Part shown: positions 17,464 through 25,706 of the stretch, one piece after another
Layout of the letters: each line of letters begins with the position of its first letter
Numbering within the stretch: position 1 is the first letter of the stretch
Origin: Phyllobacterium lublinensis
GTDB taxonomy: Bacteria > Pseudomonadota > Alphaproteobacteria > Rhizobiales > Rhizobiaceae
Assembly: GCF_020164435.1 (NCBI RefSeq)
Contig: NZ_JAIUDQ010000002.1
Coordinates: forward strand, 62,001 to 126,000
Length of the DNA stretch: 64,000 bases
Direction of reading: 5' to 3'
Notes under the pieces: generated by a model
Seen by the model: only the letters and a program-made list of their open reading frames with translations
Database searches by the model: none
What the model was told of the DNA's origin: nothing
Made by a program: the position numbers and the translations under genes

Positions 17464-18633
17464 TTAATGTCCGAGGGACTTGAGCCACTCACCAAATGAG
17501 TTTGCACTTTGCCCAAGTTCCACGAGCGGAACTGCGTGGGCGAAATAAGGCGGCACCACGACATTTCTGGCTTCGCGCGGGCTATAGCCAAATTCCTTGC
17601 TGAACGCTCGGCTGAAATGGGCGGCAGATGTGTATCCAACAGCGGCGGCGATCTCGACAATTTGCTGCCGATTGGCCGAATTACTTAAGGCGGCGTGAGC
17701 TGCCAGTAGACGTCGCTTTTGAATATAATGAAGAACACCTCCGCTCGGCTCGAACAACTGATAGAGCCGGGTGCGCGATATGCCGAGCTCTCGACTAAGC
17801 CTATCCGGCGTCAGGTCAGGTGAGCTCAAGTTTCTCTGTATGAAACGACGGACGCGTTCCATCAACGCAAAGTTCCCCTGTGACTCCGTACTGGCGTGCT
17901 GTTCGGCAGTCGATGCCAGCCAGGTAACGATCATATCACGTGTCGTCTGTACGACTCGGGGAAGGTCCGGTACTGCCAGGCTGGCTAGTTTTGCCTCCAG
18001 ACTGTCCATGTATTCGATCAGCAGGTTGGTGTAGGTCCCGGACAATGCCGCATTGACTACATTTGCGTCTGAAAACAACTCGCGTGGAAGATAAAATGAG
18101 AGGCTTTCTGCCGCCGTTGCTCGGCCAGTAAAAGGCTGACCAAGGGACGTAAGTTCTACGCTTCCGGGCTTGCCCTGAAAGACCTGCCCCTCAACTTCGG
18201 TCCATGTCTTGCCGCTGCGTAACAGCGTTAAGTGCCAGTGATCAATCGAATTTGACCGGAGTTTAGCCGCTGATCGCGCGAAGCTGTGAGGGGGGGCGCT
18301 CTGTTGAACGACGAGCATGCTACCAAGATTCCAGGCTGTGTGCGCGGCCGGAAATCCAGATTCCTCAGACACACCATCAGGCAATCTGATATCGACCAGG
18401 GGTGACAAGTAGGCCTGCCAAGCTGCAAATTGATCCTTGGCGTCAATATTTCGGGTTGAAAAGGTTAGTGGTTCAAGCGCCGGTGGCGGAATAGCTGCTT
18501 CTGCAGTAGTCGTTGGTTGGCGTGGCCAGCGACGGCGCTCAACCGCCGGATCGGAACTGGCTCTGGTTTCCGCGCCCTCGTGTGCTTCAATCGAGTTTAG
18601 CGGCTGCTGTCCCTTTTGCGGAGAATCAGGCAC
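17464..18633 (-). CDS. cuxR: CuxR-like AraC-family regulator with c-di-GMP motif
   Basis: A 389-residue transcription factor. Residues 34-38 (RRWPR) form an RxxxR motif ahead of a cupin-like domain (about 60-200), then a helical linker, then a two-helix-turn-helix AraC DNA-binding domain (about 285-375; SRTRLYQLFEPSGG and YTSAAHFSRAFSKEFGYSPR). S. meliloti CuxR has exactly this plan, binds c-di-GMP through RxxxR and the cupin, and activates the uxs1 operon. Start is GTG 18633 behind GGAGGG. It precedes uxs1 by 244 bp on the same strand. The C-terminal 20 residues are an extra tail. Confidence 0.88.
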   Translation of the reverse strand: MPDSPQKGQQPLNSIEAHEGAETRASSDPAVERRRWPRQPTTTAEAAIPPPALEPLTFSTRNIDAKDQFAAWQAYLSPLVDIRLPDGVSEESGFPAAHTAWNLGSMLVVQQSAPPHSFARSAAKLRSNSIDHWHLTLLRSGKTWTEVEGQVFQGKPGSVELTSLGQPFTGRATAAESLSFYLPRELFSDANVVNAALSGTYTNLLIEYMDSLEAKLASLAVPDLPRVVQTTRDMIVTWLASTAEQHASTESQGNFALMERVRRFIQRNLSSPDLTPDRLSRELGISRTRLYQLFEPSGGVLHYIQKRRLLAAHAALSNSANRQQIVEIAAAVGYTSAAHFSRAFSKEFGYSPREARNVVVPPYFAHAVPLVELGQSANSFGEWLKSLGH

Positions 18634-19017
18634 CTTGCCCTCCCGAAAGCCGAACGCCTTCCCGGATTTCTACTACCAAATCGCGATCAACGCACTTTAA
18701 AGTTAATGTGGAGTTAACAGGGACGTCGGAAGGGCAGGGACATCGGAGCCACACCTAATAGGTCATCTCGATGGTCACAGTTACGGAATCGATCAGGACC
18801 CACAATCCGAGCATGCGCCCCGAGAGATTCTATTACTTTATCGAAGGCACGCAGCATAGCGACGCATTGCCAAAATGAGCGCTTTGTTCATGTCCCATGA
18901 ATTCGCCGTTGCCCCAAGAAAATCGTCGGAATTCGATGGGAGCCAGTTGCAACATGAAAGCGGAGAAGCGGTTGTGCCAACTCTTGGATAACATGTTGAT
19001 TCTTGTTTGGAAAAGTT

Positions 19018-19062
19018 TGGCTGGGGAACCTGGATTCGAACTAGGACTAACGGAGTCAGAGT
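19018..19062 (-). repeat. Partial tRNA-Gln copy (candidate attachment-site repeat)
   Basis: These 45 bases match the 3' part of the intact tRNA-Gln at 37089-37162 (anticodon loop through CCA) with one mismatch, at 19042 in the T-arm. Weaker similarity runs on for about 33 bases beyond the CCA end. The 5' half of the tRNA is absent, so this is not a functional tRNA. Same orientation as the intact gene, 18 kb away: the expected footprint of integration into a tRNA 3' end. Confidence 0.75.
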
Positions 19063-19136
19063 GTTTGAAAAAAAGTTGTTCTAATTGTGCTTTTTGACGT
19101 CATGTTGCGCTTATGCCAGCACGAAGAGCGCGTCGC

Positions 19137-19290
19137 ATGCCCCGCTTTCTCGCCGTCTACACCGTGAAGGCCGAAGACCTCGCCCGCTCTCGCAGCATTT
19201 CGCGATCGACACCGCCGGGTTAAAGCAGCGGACGGACTGGAAGACGAGGAGCGCCGCATCACTTGCCGTGTGGGTTGTCGCCGACCAAGC
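19137..19290 (+). pseudogene. Relic of a small YCII/DUF3303-like protein
   Basis: MPRFLAVYTVKAEDLAR begins in one frame, then AIDTAGLKQRTDWKTRSAAS continues in another. Together they resemble a common rhizobial protein of about 100 residues that starts MPRFLAVYTM. A frameshift and loss of the second half make it a pseudogene. The family name is from memory and should be treated as tentative. Confidence 0.45.
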
Positions 19291-19318
19291 GGCGTCTCCG
19301 ATCGAAGCTATGGCGGCA

Positions 19319-22300
19319 TCAACCGTCCTCACGGGGGATTTGAAAATCTTCGATTTCGTGATGCGCCAGGTTCGCGAGGACAGCCACTGCTTCAGGCAGC
19401 AACGGCTTGTGGATCCGCTGACCAAACTCTCGTCTGAAACCAAGTGCCTTCTCGACAAGAATTTTGGTGAAAATACCCGCACCGCTGGAATATATCCGCC
19501 ATCCTCCGTCTACGGAAATCCGACCGTATCGGAGTTTTTCCCAATCGGTAGTAGCTTCGTAACGGTCGTTGAAGCCGGGATCACTGCTGCTGAAATAGGT
19601 ATTTAGCTGTCGCAGCGAAGCCTGTGGCAGCAGGTCGGCCAGCGATATGGGATTGGCTAGCGCAAGCCCATTCCACAGGCCGTCAGCATCGCCAACAAGT
19701 GCCAACGCTTCGCAATACCGAAGATGGGCATGCGTATACATCAGGCCGATCTCACGCCCGAAAAACGCCGACGTTTCAGCGCGCCGAAAGAGTTTCTCAG
19801 TTCCGCCTGAATAGCCAACGGGTTTCTCCATAAGCCGTACGCCGTCGGGAAACAGGAGGTGTTCCTTAATGACTGCCAAATGCCGTTCGCGCTGCTCGGG
19901 CGTAAAAAGTCCACCAATGATCGGCTGCGTCATCGAGATCAGCGAGTATTGAAGGCCTGTACGTCTGTCGGATGGATGGATGAGTAACTCGACGTCTCCA
20001 CTGGGCTCGAATATGCAGTAGCCGGCAACGACGTTGTCACGGATCAGAAAATTACCGAAATCCTCGCGCATGCTTGCAGCCTTGCGCTGCAATTGCGCCG
20101 ATTCCTCAGCTCGTTCCGCTCGAGCAAGAATGTCAGCATAACGCGCCATCTGTTCGTAAAGCAGTGCGACGGTCCAGCTACTTACCAGGCAGTCCCGAAG
20201 TTGCGGATCGGCGGGCTGAAGGGAATCGTTCCAATCTCCTTCGCCGTAACGGATGAGGCTCGTCCCGGGAATGTACCTTTCTTGGACAGTTTGGAGCAAC
20301 TTTTCGATGTGGTTGGCGAGTGTCGACGTTTCCTTGGTTTGCTCCAACGTGTCGTCGGACCGCCACGGAATATCGACATCGAGAACCGCAATGTCACCTG
20401 TCGCCTCGACGTAGTCGCACAGGGCCTTCAGCGGCCAGATAACAATGTCCCCGTGGCTTTCCCCGGCGCGGATGTTTGAATACGGCTCGAGCATAAACCA
20501 TTGTGGCCAGTCCCCTCGGTCCCGAAACTGTTCACCAAATACAATCCGGATGACCTCTCGAGCCTCGTTGTCGTGCTCGAAGGCCAGAAGAAGCTCAATC
20601 GGACCCTGGCAGACATCGCGCGTTCCCCAGGCGGCGCCCGTAAATTGCTCAAGACCGTGCGGAACACTCGCGTGAATAATTGCATCATGAGCGAGCCAAG
20701 GAAGGAAAGTTGCTTGGGCGAGAAGGTTGGGACCGTCTCCCTGTATCACAGTCTTCTGCGTGACGCGGCTCCAAAAATCAAAGGCGGAGGCAAGCATGTC
20801 GGCTAGATGGTTACCAGCCTCATAACGTTCGGCGCGTTCTTCCCCCCGGCTCGTATCAACCATCGACCCAGTCACAGCAAAACAAAATCGATGGGTCTCA
20901 AGGACCTTTACGACTATAAATGGGCCGCCACGCGCTATGCCGTCGGTATACAGGAGCTCGTCTCCTCCAATCTCTCCGACGACTTCAGGCGTTGACGTTA
21001 CAAGATAATAGGCGGCGTCCGGAAATTTGTTCCCCCAGAGGCCAGCCGCATCCGGCCGGAAAATAATAAGTTTGCGTGCGACGTTAATATCGACACGGCC
21101 TCCACTCTCAAATTCGCGTTCACCTAGCGTTAAATGTCCAAAGATGAGGAAACGGCAAGGAGCACCTTCGCTCGTAATTTCCCACTGCATTGCCGGTTCC
21201 TTGCCGGACACGGCTGCCGTGATGGTCACGGTGCGCCCCGAAAGTTTATAGACCCACCGGGAATCGCTCAGTCCCATCTCAAAGACGGAAGGAACACCTA
21301 AGAGCCTCCAGCCATCGCCCTCGTCAATAAGGATCCTTAGACCATTGGAGATCGTTAAATTGTAGGGATCGCGCGAGACCGAGAAGAGTTTGTGGAAAGA
21401 CGTATTTCCAATTGTCAGTTGTGCGGCAAAGATTCCTTGCATCCAACAGGTTACAGCAAGAGTATCATTGTCCGGTAGGATGCTCTGACCGCTTCGGAGG
21501 ATCGCGCCGTGGCGCCTGACGGTGACACGTTCCTTGTCTTTCAGGACGATATGGCGGTTTTGTCGGCTGTCCTGCACGAAGAAGGATAGAAGTTTTCCAT
21601 CTCTACGTTCTTCTAGGTGCCTCGTGGGGTATAAAGCCGCCACGGACTCGGTATCTAATTCTAATGACATCGCTTCGGCAACGTCCTGAAGCACACTACG
21701 AGATACACCTGCTGCCGCCATCTTGTTTCGCAACGGATCGGGACCGACCGGCGCATGTTCGATTCCGTCGAGTCTCGAGAGGTCCTTTTCGCTTGAAGGC
21801 TCCGGATGATCGGGTACGAACAGACCAAAAAATGTAGATGATGAACTCGTGGCCGGTGCTATGAAAAGAGGTGTAGATTGGATACTTGGACACGCCAATT
21901 CATGCTGCCGACGGAATGCGGGGAGGTTTTCTCCGAAAGCCGGAACCATTGCGCTGTGGCAAGCCTGCCTCGGAAATGCCAGTTGGATCGCGTCTGTCGC
22001 GTACGCAGCAGCGCCCGTAACACAACCTTGGGCGAGCCACGGGTTTCGACCGCCCGGCTGCTTGAGGTTCTGGCGGTTCATTACCACCGAACCGAATACT
22101 GGGTGATTTGCGATCGTGTGGTCGATGTAATGCGAGGCATAAGCTTCGCTTCCCATCAGAAACTCGGGGGCTCCAATGCCGACGTCCTGCACGAGGACCA
22201 AGTCAGCCTCTACAGTGACCTTGGAGGGGTTTTCCAACGTCACGTTCCAGAACCACGTCGCCTGGGTCGGGTGTAGTTCAAGCCGAACAGAATGTGTAAT

Positions 22301-22615
22301 TTCGCGGGATTTGCCCTTCCAGAAGAAGGCTGTCTCGCCCTGACTGAACAAGACCTTTGCTCGCGGTCCAACAATTTCAAAGACACCAGGTTGCGTACCA
22401 CCAATTCTGAGATAGAGCCTACCAATCCCACCATAGACCGGTGATCCCAAAACCTGATTGATCATAATCACGCCAGCAACATCGCTGTATTCGATAGCAA
22501 ATAATGTCCCGTTCGGCAGAAGTGAGATCGAAAGACCACTTTCGTTTGACAAGCTTGCGAGACCAAGCCTGTCTCGATGAGGCATCTGGAACGAACGGTG
22601 CGTGGCAGAAGGCAT
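19319..22615 (-). CDS. GH94 phosphorylase, 1,2-beta-oligoglucan phosphorylase-like
   Basis: A 1098-residue protein with N-terminal beta-sandwich regions and a C-terminal (alpha/alpha)6 catalytic domain (about 620-1060). WGTRDVCQG at 663-671 and YGEGDWND (catalytic acid Asp794) are GH94 marks. The length is close to 1,2-beta-oligoglucan phosphorylases, much shorter than NdvB cyclic-glucan synthases, and there is no glycosyltransferase part or membrane segment. Rhizobia make cyclic beta-1,2-glucans, so phosphorolysis of sophoro-oligosaccharides is the best guess. AGGAGG precedes the ATG. It lies just inside the tRNA-bounded segment. Confidence 0.75.
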   Translation of the reverse strand: MPSATHRSFQMPHRDRLGLASLSNESGLSISLLPNGTLFAIEYSDVAGVIMINQVLGSPVYGGIGRLYLRIGGTQPGVFEIVGPRAKVLFSQGETAFFWKGKSREITHSVRLELHPTQATWFWNVTLENPSKVTVEADLVLVQDVGIGAPEFLMGSEAYASHYIDHTIANHPVFGSVVMNRQNLKQPGGRNPWLAQGCVTGAAAYATDAIQLAFPRQACHSAMVPAFGENLPAFRRQHELACPSIQSTPLFIAPATSSSSTFFGLFVPDHPEPSSEKDLSRLDGIEHAPVGPDPLRNKMAAAGVSRSVLQDVAEAMSLELDTESVAALYPTRHLEERRDGKLLSFFVQDSRQNRHIVLKDKERVTVRRHGAILRSGQSILPDNDTLAVTCWMQGIFAAQLTIGNTSFHKLFSVSRDPYNLTISNGLRILIDEGDGWRLLGVPSVFEMGLSDSRWVYKLSGRTVTITAAVSGKEPAMQWEITSEGAPCRFLIFGHLTLGEREFESGGRVDINVARKLIIFRPDAAGLWGNKFPDAAYYLVTSTPEVVGEIGGDELLYTDGIARGGPFIVVKVLETHRFCFAVTGSMVDTSRGEERAERYEAGNHLADMLASAFDFWSRVTQKTVIQGDGPNLLAQATFLPWLAHDAIIHASVPHGLEQFTGAAWGTRDVCQGPIELLLAFEHDNEAREVIRIVFGEQFRDRGDWPQWFMLEPYSNIRAGESHGDIVIWPLKALCDYVEATGDIAVLDVDIPWRSDDTLEQTKETSTLANHIEKLLQTVQERYIPGTSLIRYGEGDWNDSLQPADPQLRDCLVSSWTVALLYEQMARYADILARAERAEESAQLQRKAASMREDFGNFLIRDNVVAGYCIFEPSGDVELLIHPSDRRTGLQYSLISMTQPIIGGLFTPEQRERHLAVIKEHLLFPDGVRLMEKPVGYSGGTEKLFRRAETSAFFGREIGLMYTHAHLRYCEALALVGDADGLWNGLALANPISLADLLPQASLRQLNTYFSSSDPGFNDRYEATTDWEKLRYGRISVDGGWRIYSSGAGIFTKILVEKALGFRREFGQRIHKPLLPEAVAVLANLAHHEIEDFQIPREDG

Positions 22616-22698
22616 AACTTATAACCTCCTATATTCCCATTAAGGAAGCGGGCATGGACGCTGAATTGAGAACCTCCATTGGTCGATTGCACCTTGGC

Positions 22699-23250
22699 TC
22701 AAGTATTATCCCCTTCCGTTGAGGTTCGCGCCGACTCCGTAGTTCCCCCTTTGGCCCCCCATTTCCAGCCGCTTATCGCGGGCATGTCGTCGCCGTGTTG
22801 CTCGATATACTGCCTGTGTTCGGCCAGCTTGCCGTGGATGGCCTGCTTGAAATAGGCGGCACGCGCACCCAGTTGCGGAAGCCTGTCAATGACGTCTTCG
22901 ACCAGATGGAAACGGTCGATCTCATTCAGAACGGCCATGTCGAAAGGCGTCGTCGTCGTACCTTCTTCCTTGTAGCCGCGGACATGCAGATTGCGATGGT
23001 TCGTGCGGCGGTAGGTCAGCCGGTGGATAAGGGTCGGATAGCCATGGAAGGCAAAGATGATCGGCTTGTCCTTGGTAAACAGAGCGTCGAAATCGGGATC
23101 CGACAGTCCATGCGGATGCTCCTTGGTTGGCTGCAACTTCATGAGGTTGACGACATTGATGACGCGGACCTTCAACTCGGGCAAGTGCTCCCTGGCGGTA
23201 TTCGCCTCATTCGACCGACGAGCAGTGCGTTCAGTGGTAAGTGAAACCAT
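22699..23250 (-). pseudogene. Truncated phosphoketolase (C-terminal fragment)
   Basis: A frame of 183 residues whose part from [17 protein letters not shown] onward matches the C-terminal domain of xylulose-5-phosphate/fructose-6-phosphate phosphoketolase, a protein of about 790 residues. [18 protein letters not shown] and [15 protein letters not shown] are intact. The thiamine-diphosphate-binding domains are gone, and sequence before about 23195 is unrelated, so this is a 5'-truncated relic rather than a functional gene. Confidence 0.8.
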
Positions 23251-23910
23251 AGTTGCCTCCCGTCAAGGACGAACCGAATAGCTGGGTCTTGTGGCTCGAT
23301 ATGATTTGCGGTTTCGCCTTTATGTGGAATGTTCCGGAAAACTCGCCGGTAATCAATTCTCGCAGATAGCGTCAAAGCGCTTTTTGCCACCGACGTGCAC
23401 AGTCCCGCAATTGGCAGTACTTCTAATATACACAATCGACGCGACTTCGTCGCGATCAATATTCTCCATTTGTATTCAGCATGTGACGCAATTCTCCAGC
23501 TTACCCAGAATTTATCCGGACTCATCATAGGCTATGGCAACCGCTGTTGAGGCACCTAATCTGTATTCGGAAAGCAAGAACAGCGCAAAAGGCCTTACCC
23601 CGGTCGTGCTAGCCGCCAAGGAAGGGCTGGCGCTGATGAACGGCAGCAGGTCTCGACCGCGTTGGCGCTTGCCGGCCTGTTCCGCGCGCCCACCGCGCCG
23701 CGCATTAAGTCAGCGTTTTTGGACGTCAACAACACGCCGATCGCCATGGGCACCGCGATAGGGCCGTCCAGATTATGCTTGGCCTGAAAGCAATCCGGTC
23801 TCGTGGAATCGAAATAGACGATGCTCTGCACATTTCGGAGCAAATTGAACTCTGAGGAGATCAACGGCGACTTTACGTCAACGCCTGCCACGCTGCATCG
23901 CTATTCGCTC
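23251..23910. other. Gene graveyard without intact genes
   Basis: Between the phosphoketolase fragment and the antiporter there is no intact gene. Only a frameshifted ammonia-lyase piece (23591-23690) is recognisable. Short frames on both strands lack family resemblance and ribosome sites. Confidence 0.5.
23591..23690 (+). pseudogene. Histidine ammonia-lyase family fragment, frameshifted
   Basis: LTPVVLAAKEGLALMNG, then after a shift of frame QQVSTALALAGLFRA, reproduces the segment following the MIO active-site loop in histidine/aromatic amino-acid ammonia-lyases (compare KEGLALINGTQVSTALALAGL). The match covers only about 33 residues of a roughly 510-residue protein, so it is a small relic. 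Confidence 0.6.
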
Positions 23911-24996
23911 CTACTGGCCACTGGGCGGTAGCAAGTACAGCGTCATGGCAAGAATGAGGTAGACCATTAGCATCAACACGCCCACGAACCATGAAGAGCG
24001 CCCACCATTGGTGACTATGGTCGCTGTCGCAGTTGCGATCAACACCATGGCAACTGCGCCCGACCAAAATTGCAGGTCCATGGGCGCAGGACCTATGGCG
24101 TAACTCAGCAGCACCAGGACTGGAGCGACGAACAGGGCAATCTGCGCAGCGCTCCCGAGAGCAATGCCGACACTTAGATCGAGCCTGTTCTTACGTGCCG
24201 CGGAAAAGGCTGACGCCATTTCTGCCGCACCGCCGACCAATGCCACGACGATAAAGCCGACGAATGCAGGCGTCATTCCGAATGTTACCGCTGCTTCCTG
24301 AACCGATTCGACAAAAATTTCGCTGACGAGCGCCACCAGCACCGTCACGCCGCCCAAGGTGACCAGGGCCACATTGAGTGGCCAGGTCACCTCCTTCAAA
24401 CCCTCTTCTGAACTGCCAAAGAGTTCGCGGTGACTCTTCAGTGAGAACACAAGGCCCAGTCCATAGGTGATGATCAGGACGACGGACAGTCCCAAGCTTA
24501 GCTGTTGCATGAACTTCGAAGGTACGTCGTTCGAGGCAACGGCCGAGGGGATGATCAGCGCAACTGTGGCCAGGAACAACAGGCTTGTCTGCAGCCGCGC
24601 ATTGACGCGATTGTAGTCCTGAACGTGGTACTTTAGCCCGCCGAGCAGAAACGATGCTCCCAACATGAACAGCGTGTTTGTAACAATCGCCCCGGCCAAG
24701 GATGCCTTCACCAAGGTGAACTGACCGAGGCGCAGCGCGGCCAGCGCAATGATAAGTTCAGTGAGATTGCCGAGTGTTGCATTGAGGAGGCCACCCACCG
24801 CATCGCCGGTTTTAGCAGCCACGGATTCCGTGGCATGACTGAGCAAAGTGGCCAACGGAACGATGGCGAGTACCGAGAGCACAAAAAGCAGCGTGTGCGC
24901 CTCTGGACCGACCGCCTGCGCCAAAAAAACGACAGGTACCAGGACGAGGAGCCACAGGATTGGATTGTGCCCGATTTCTCGCCACAGATGGTTCAT
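23911..24996 (-). CDS. Calcium/proton antiporter (CaCA family, ChaA/CaxA-like)
   Basis: A 361-residue inner-membrane protein with about eleven hydrophobic segments and the two internally repeated exchanger motifs, NATLGNLTELIIALAAL in the first half and ALVGGAAEMASAFSAARKNR in the second. It exchanges Ca2+ or Na+/K+ for protons. GGGGGAC precedes the ATG. A small potassium channel lies just upstream on the same strand (41 bp), so the two may serve ion homeostasis under salt or osmotic stress. Confidence 0.88.
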   Translation of the reverse strand: MNHLWREIGHNPILWLLVLVPVVFLAQAVGPEAHTLLFVLSVLAIVPLATLLSHATESVAAKTGDAVGGLLNATLGNLTELIIALAALRLGQFTLVKASLAGAIVTNTLFMLGASFLLGGLKYHVQDYNRVNARLQTSLLFLATVALIIPSAVASNDVPSKFMQQLSLGLSVVLIITYGLGLVFSLKSHRELFGSSEEGLKEVTWPLNVALVTLGGVTVLVALVSEIFVESVQEAAVTFGMTPAFVGFIVVALVGGAAEMASAFSAARKNRLDLSVGIALGSAAQIALFVAPVLVLLSYAIGPAPMDLQFWSGAVAMVLIATATATIVTNGGRSSWFVGVLMLMVYLILAMTLYLLPPSGQ

Positions 24997-25037
24997 GAGT
25001 CCCCCATTTCAACAAGTGCCCAATCGCGCATGAGCAG

Positions 25038-25361
25038 TTAGGAATTTCGGTCAACCCCACGCAGCGCCTGCACGCTGACCGCTGCGACGAGTCCGGCCAG
25101 AACGATGCCACAGAAGCCGATTGCGATGGCCAGAATACGCGATGAGAGGTGTTTCGGTGTCAAATCCCCATACCCGATGGTAAGGCCAGTAACAAAGGTG
25201 AAGTAGAGTGAGTCGGTCACCCCCCAGCCTTCCATCTGCCCGACCAGAAAGCCACACAGCACCATTACCAAGATGATCCCAGACAAGATTGGCCATACAA
25301 CGCGAACCTGATGATACAGCGCCTTGAAGAAGATGCGTCTGGTCTGCCTATATCCCATCAA
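25038..25361 (-). CDS. Two-TM potassium channel protein
   Basis: A 107-residue protein with two transmembrane helices flanking a pore loop with the selectivity filter TIGYGDL. It lacks the cytoplasmic RCK/TrkA domain of larger bacterial channels, so gating would reside elsewhere or in membrane voltage or lipids. AGGAGGG precedes ATG 25361. Probably co-transcribed with the antiporter that follows. Confidence 0.87.
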   Translation of the reverse strand: MMGYRQTRRIFFKALYHQVRVVWPILSGIILVMVLCGFLVGQMEGWGVTDSLYFTFVTGLTIGYGDLTPKHLSSRILAIAIGFCGIVLAGLVAAVSVQALRGVDRNS

Positions 25362-25706
25362 CCCTCCTGATATGAGCGGACGTGGATAATTGTAGGCAAC
25401 CGTGCGAATAGCAAAAGTACGTTACAGTAAAACACTTGCGAAAACCGTTCTAATGGCAGCTTCGGTTCAATCCCAAACCTTGGCAGGACGAACTCTGGTT
25501 TCCGCTTCTCGTGTTAGGGTCCTAGCAGCGGACAGTCGGCTATCGGCCCCGAAGCTGCCGCTTGGCGATCGTGGCGGGACTGACCGCTTTGCGCCCTCAT
25601 TCCAGACATACATGCAAATTTTGCTGTACCCGGAAGCAGACATCACCACTGACATGATCATGCCATCAGCGGTCATTTCCAGTCGGCGAGCGTCGCATTT
25701 AGCTTG
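25362..25706. other. Gap with repeat copy B and a relic gene end
   Basis: No intact gene. Bases 25463-25514 match the 3' end of the zinc-ribbon gene at 36640 in the same orientation, 25517-25550 match 29132-29163, and 25582-25656 match 10401-10476. It is a mosaic of pieces found elsewhere in the window. Confidence 0.55.
25463..25656 (-). repeat. Dispersed repeat, composite copy B with relic of a zinc-ribbon gene end
   Basis: On the minus strand the text ends LTREAETRVRPAKVWD, matching CTREAVIRVRAAKVWD at the C-terminus of the protein at 36640-37065. The upstream part carries the element shared with 10401-10476. A remaining frame of 69 residues has no start signal. Read as a decayed gene end joined to repeat material. 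Confidence 0.55.

Larger units (their letters stand above)
18634..19318. other. Gap holding a tRNA fragment and a gene relic
   Basis: From 18634 to about 18984 nothing is recognised beyond the presumed cuxR promoter. From 18985 to 19062 the sequence parallels 37056-37133 (3' flank and 3' part of tRNA-Gln). From 19137 a decayed reading frame appears. The stretch therefore looks like the scarred edge of an insertion. Confidence 0.6.

Noticed and set aside
19085-19606. Plus-strand frame of 173 codons
   Set aside because: It overlaps the GH94 coding region; only its first part contains relics of another gene.
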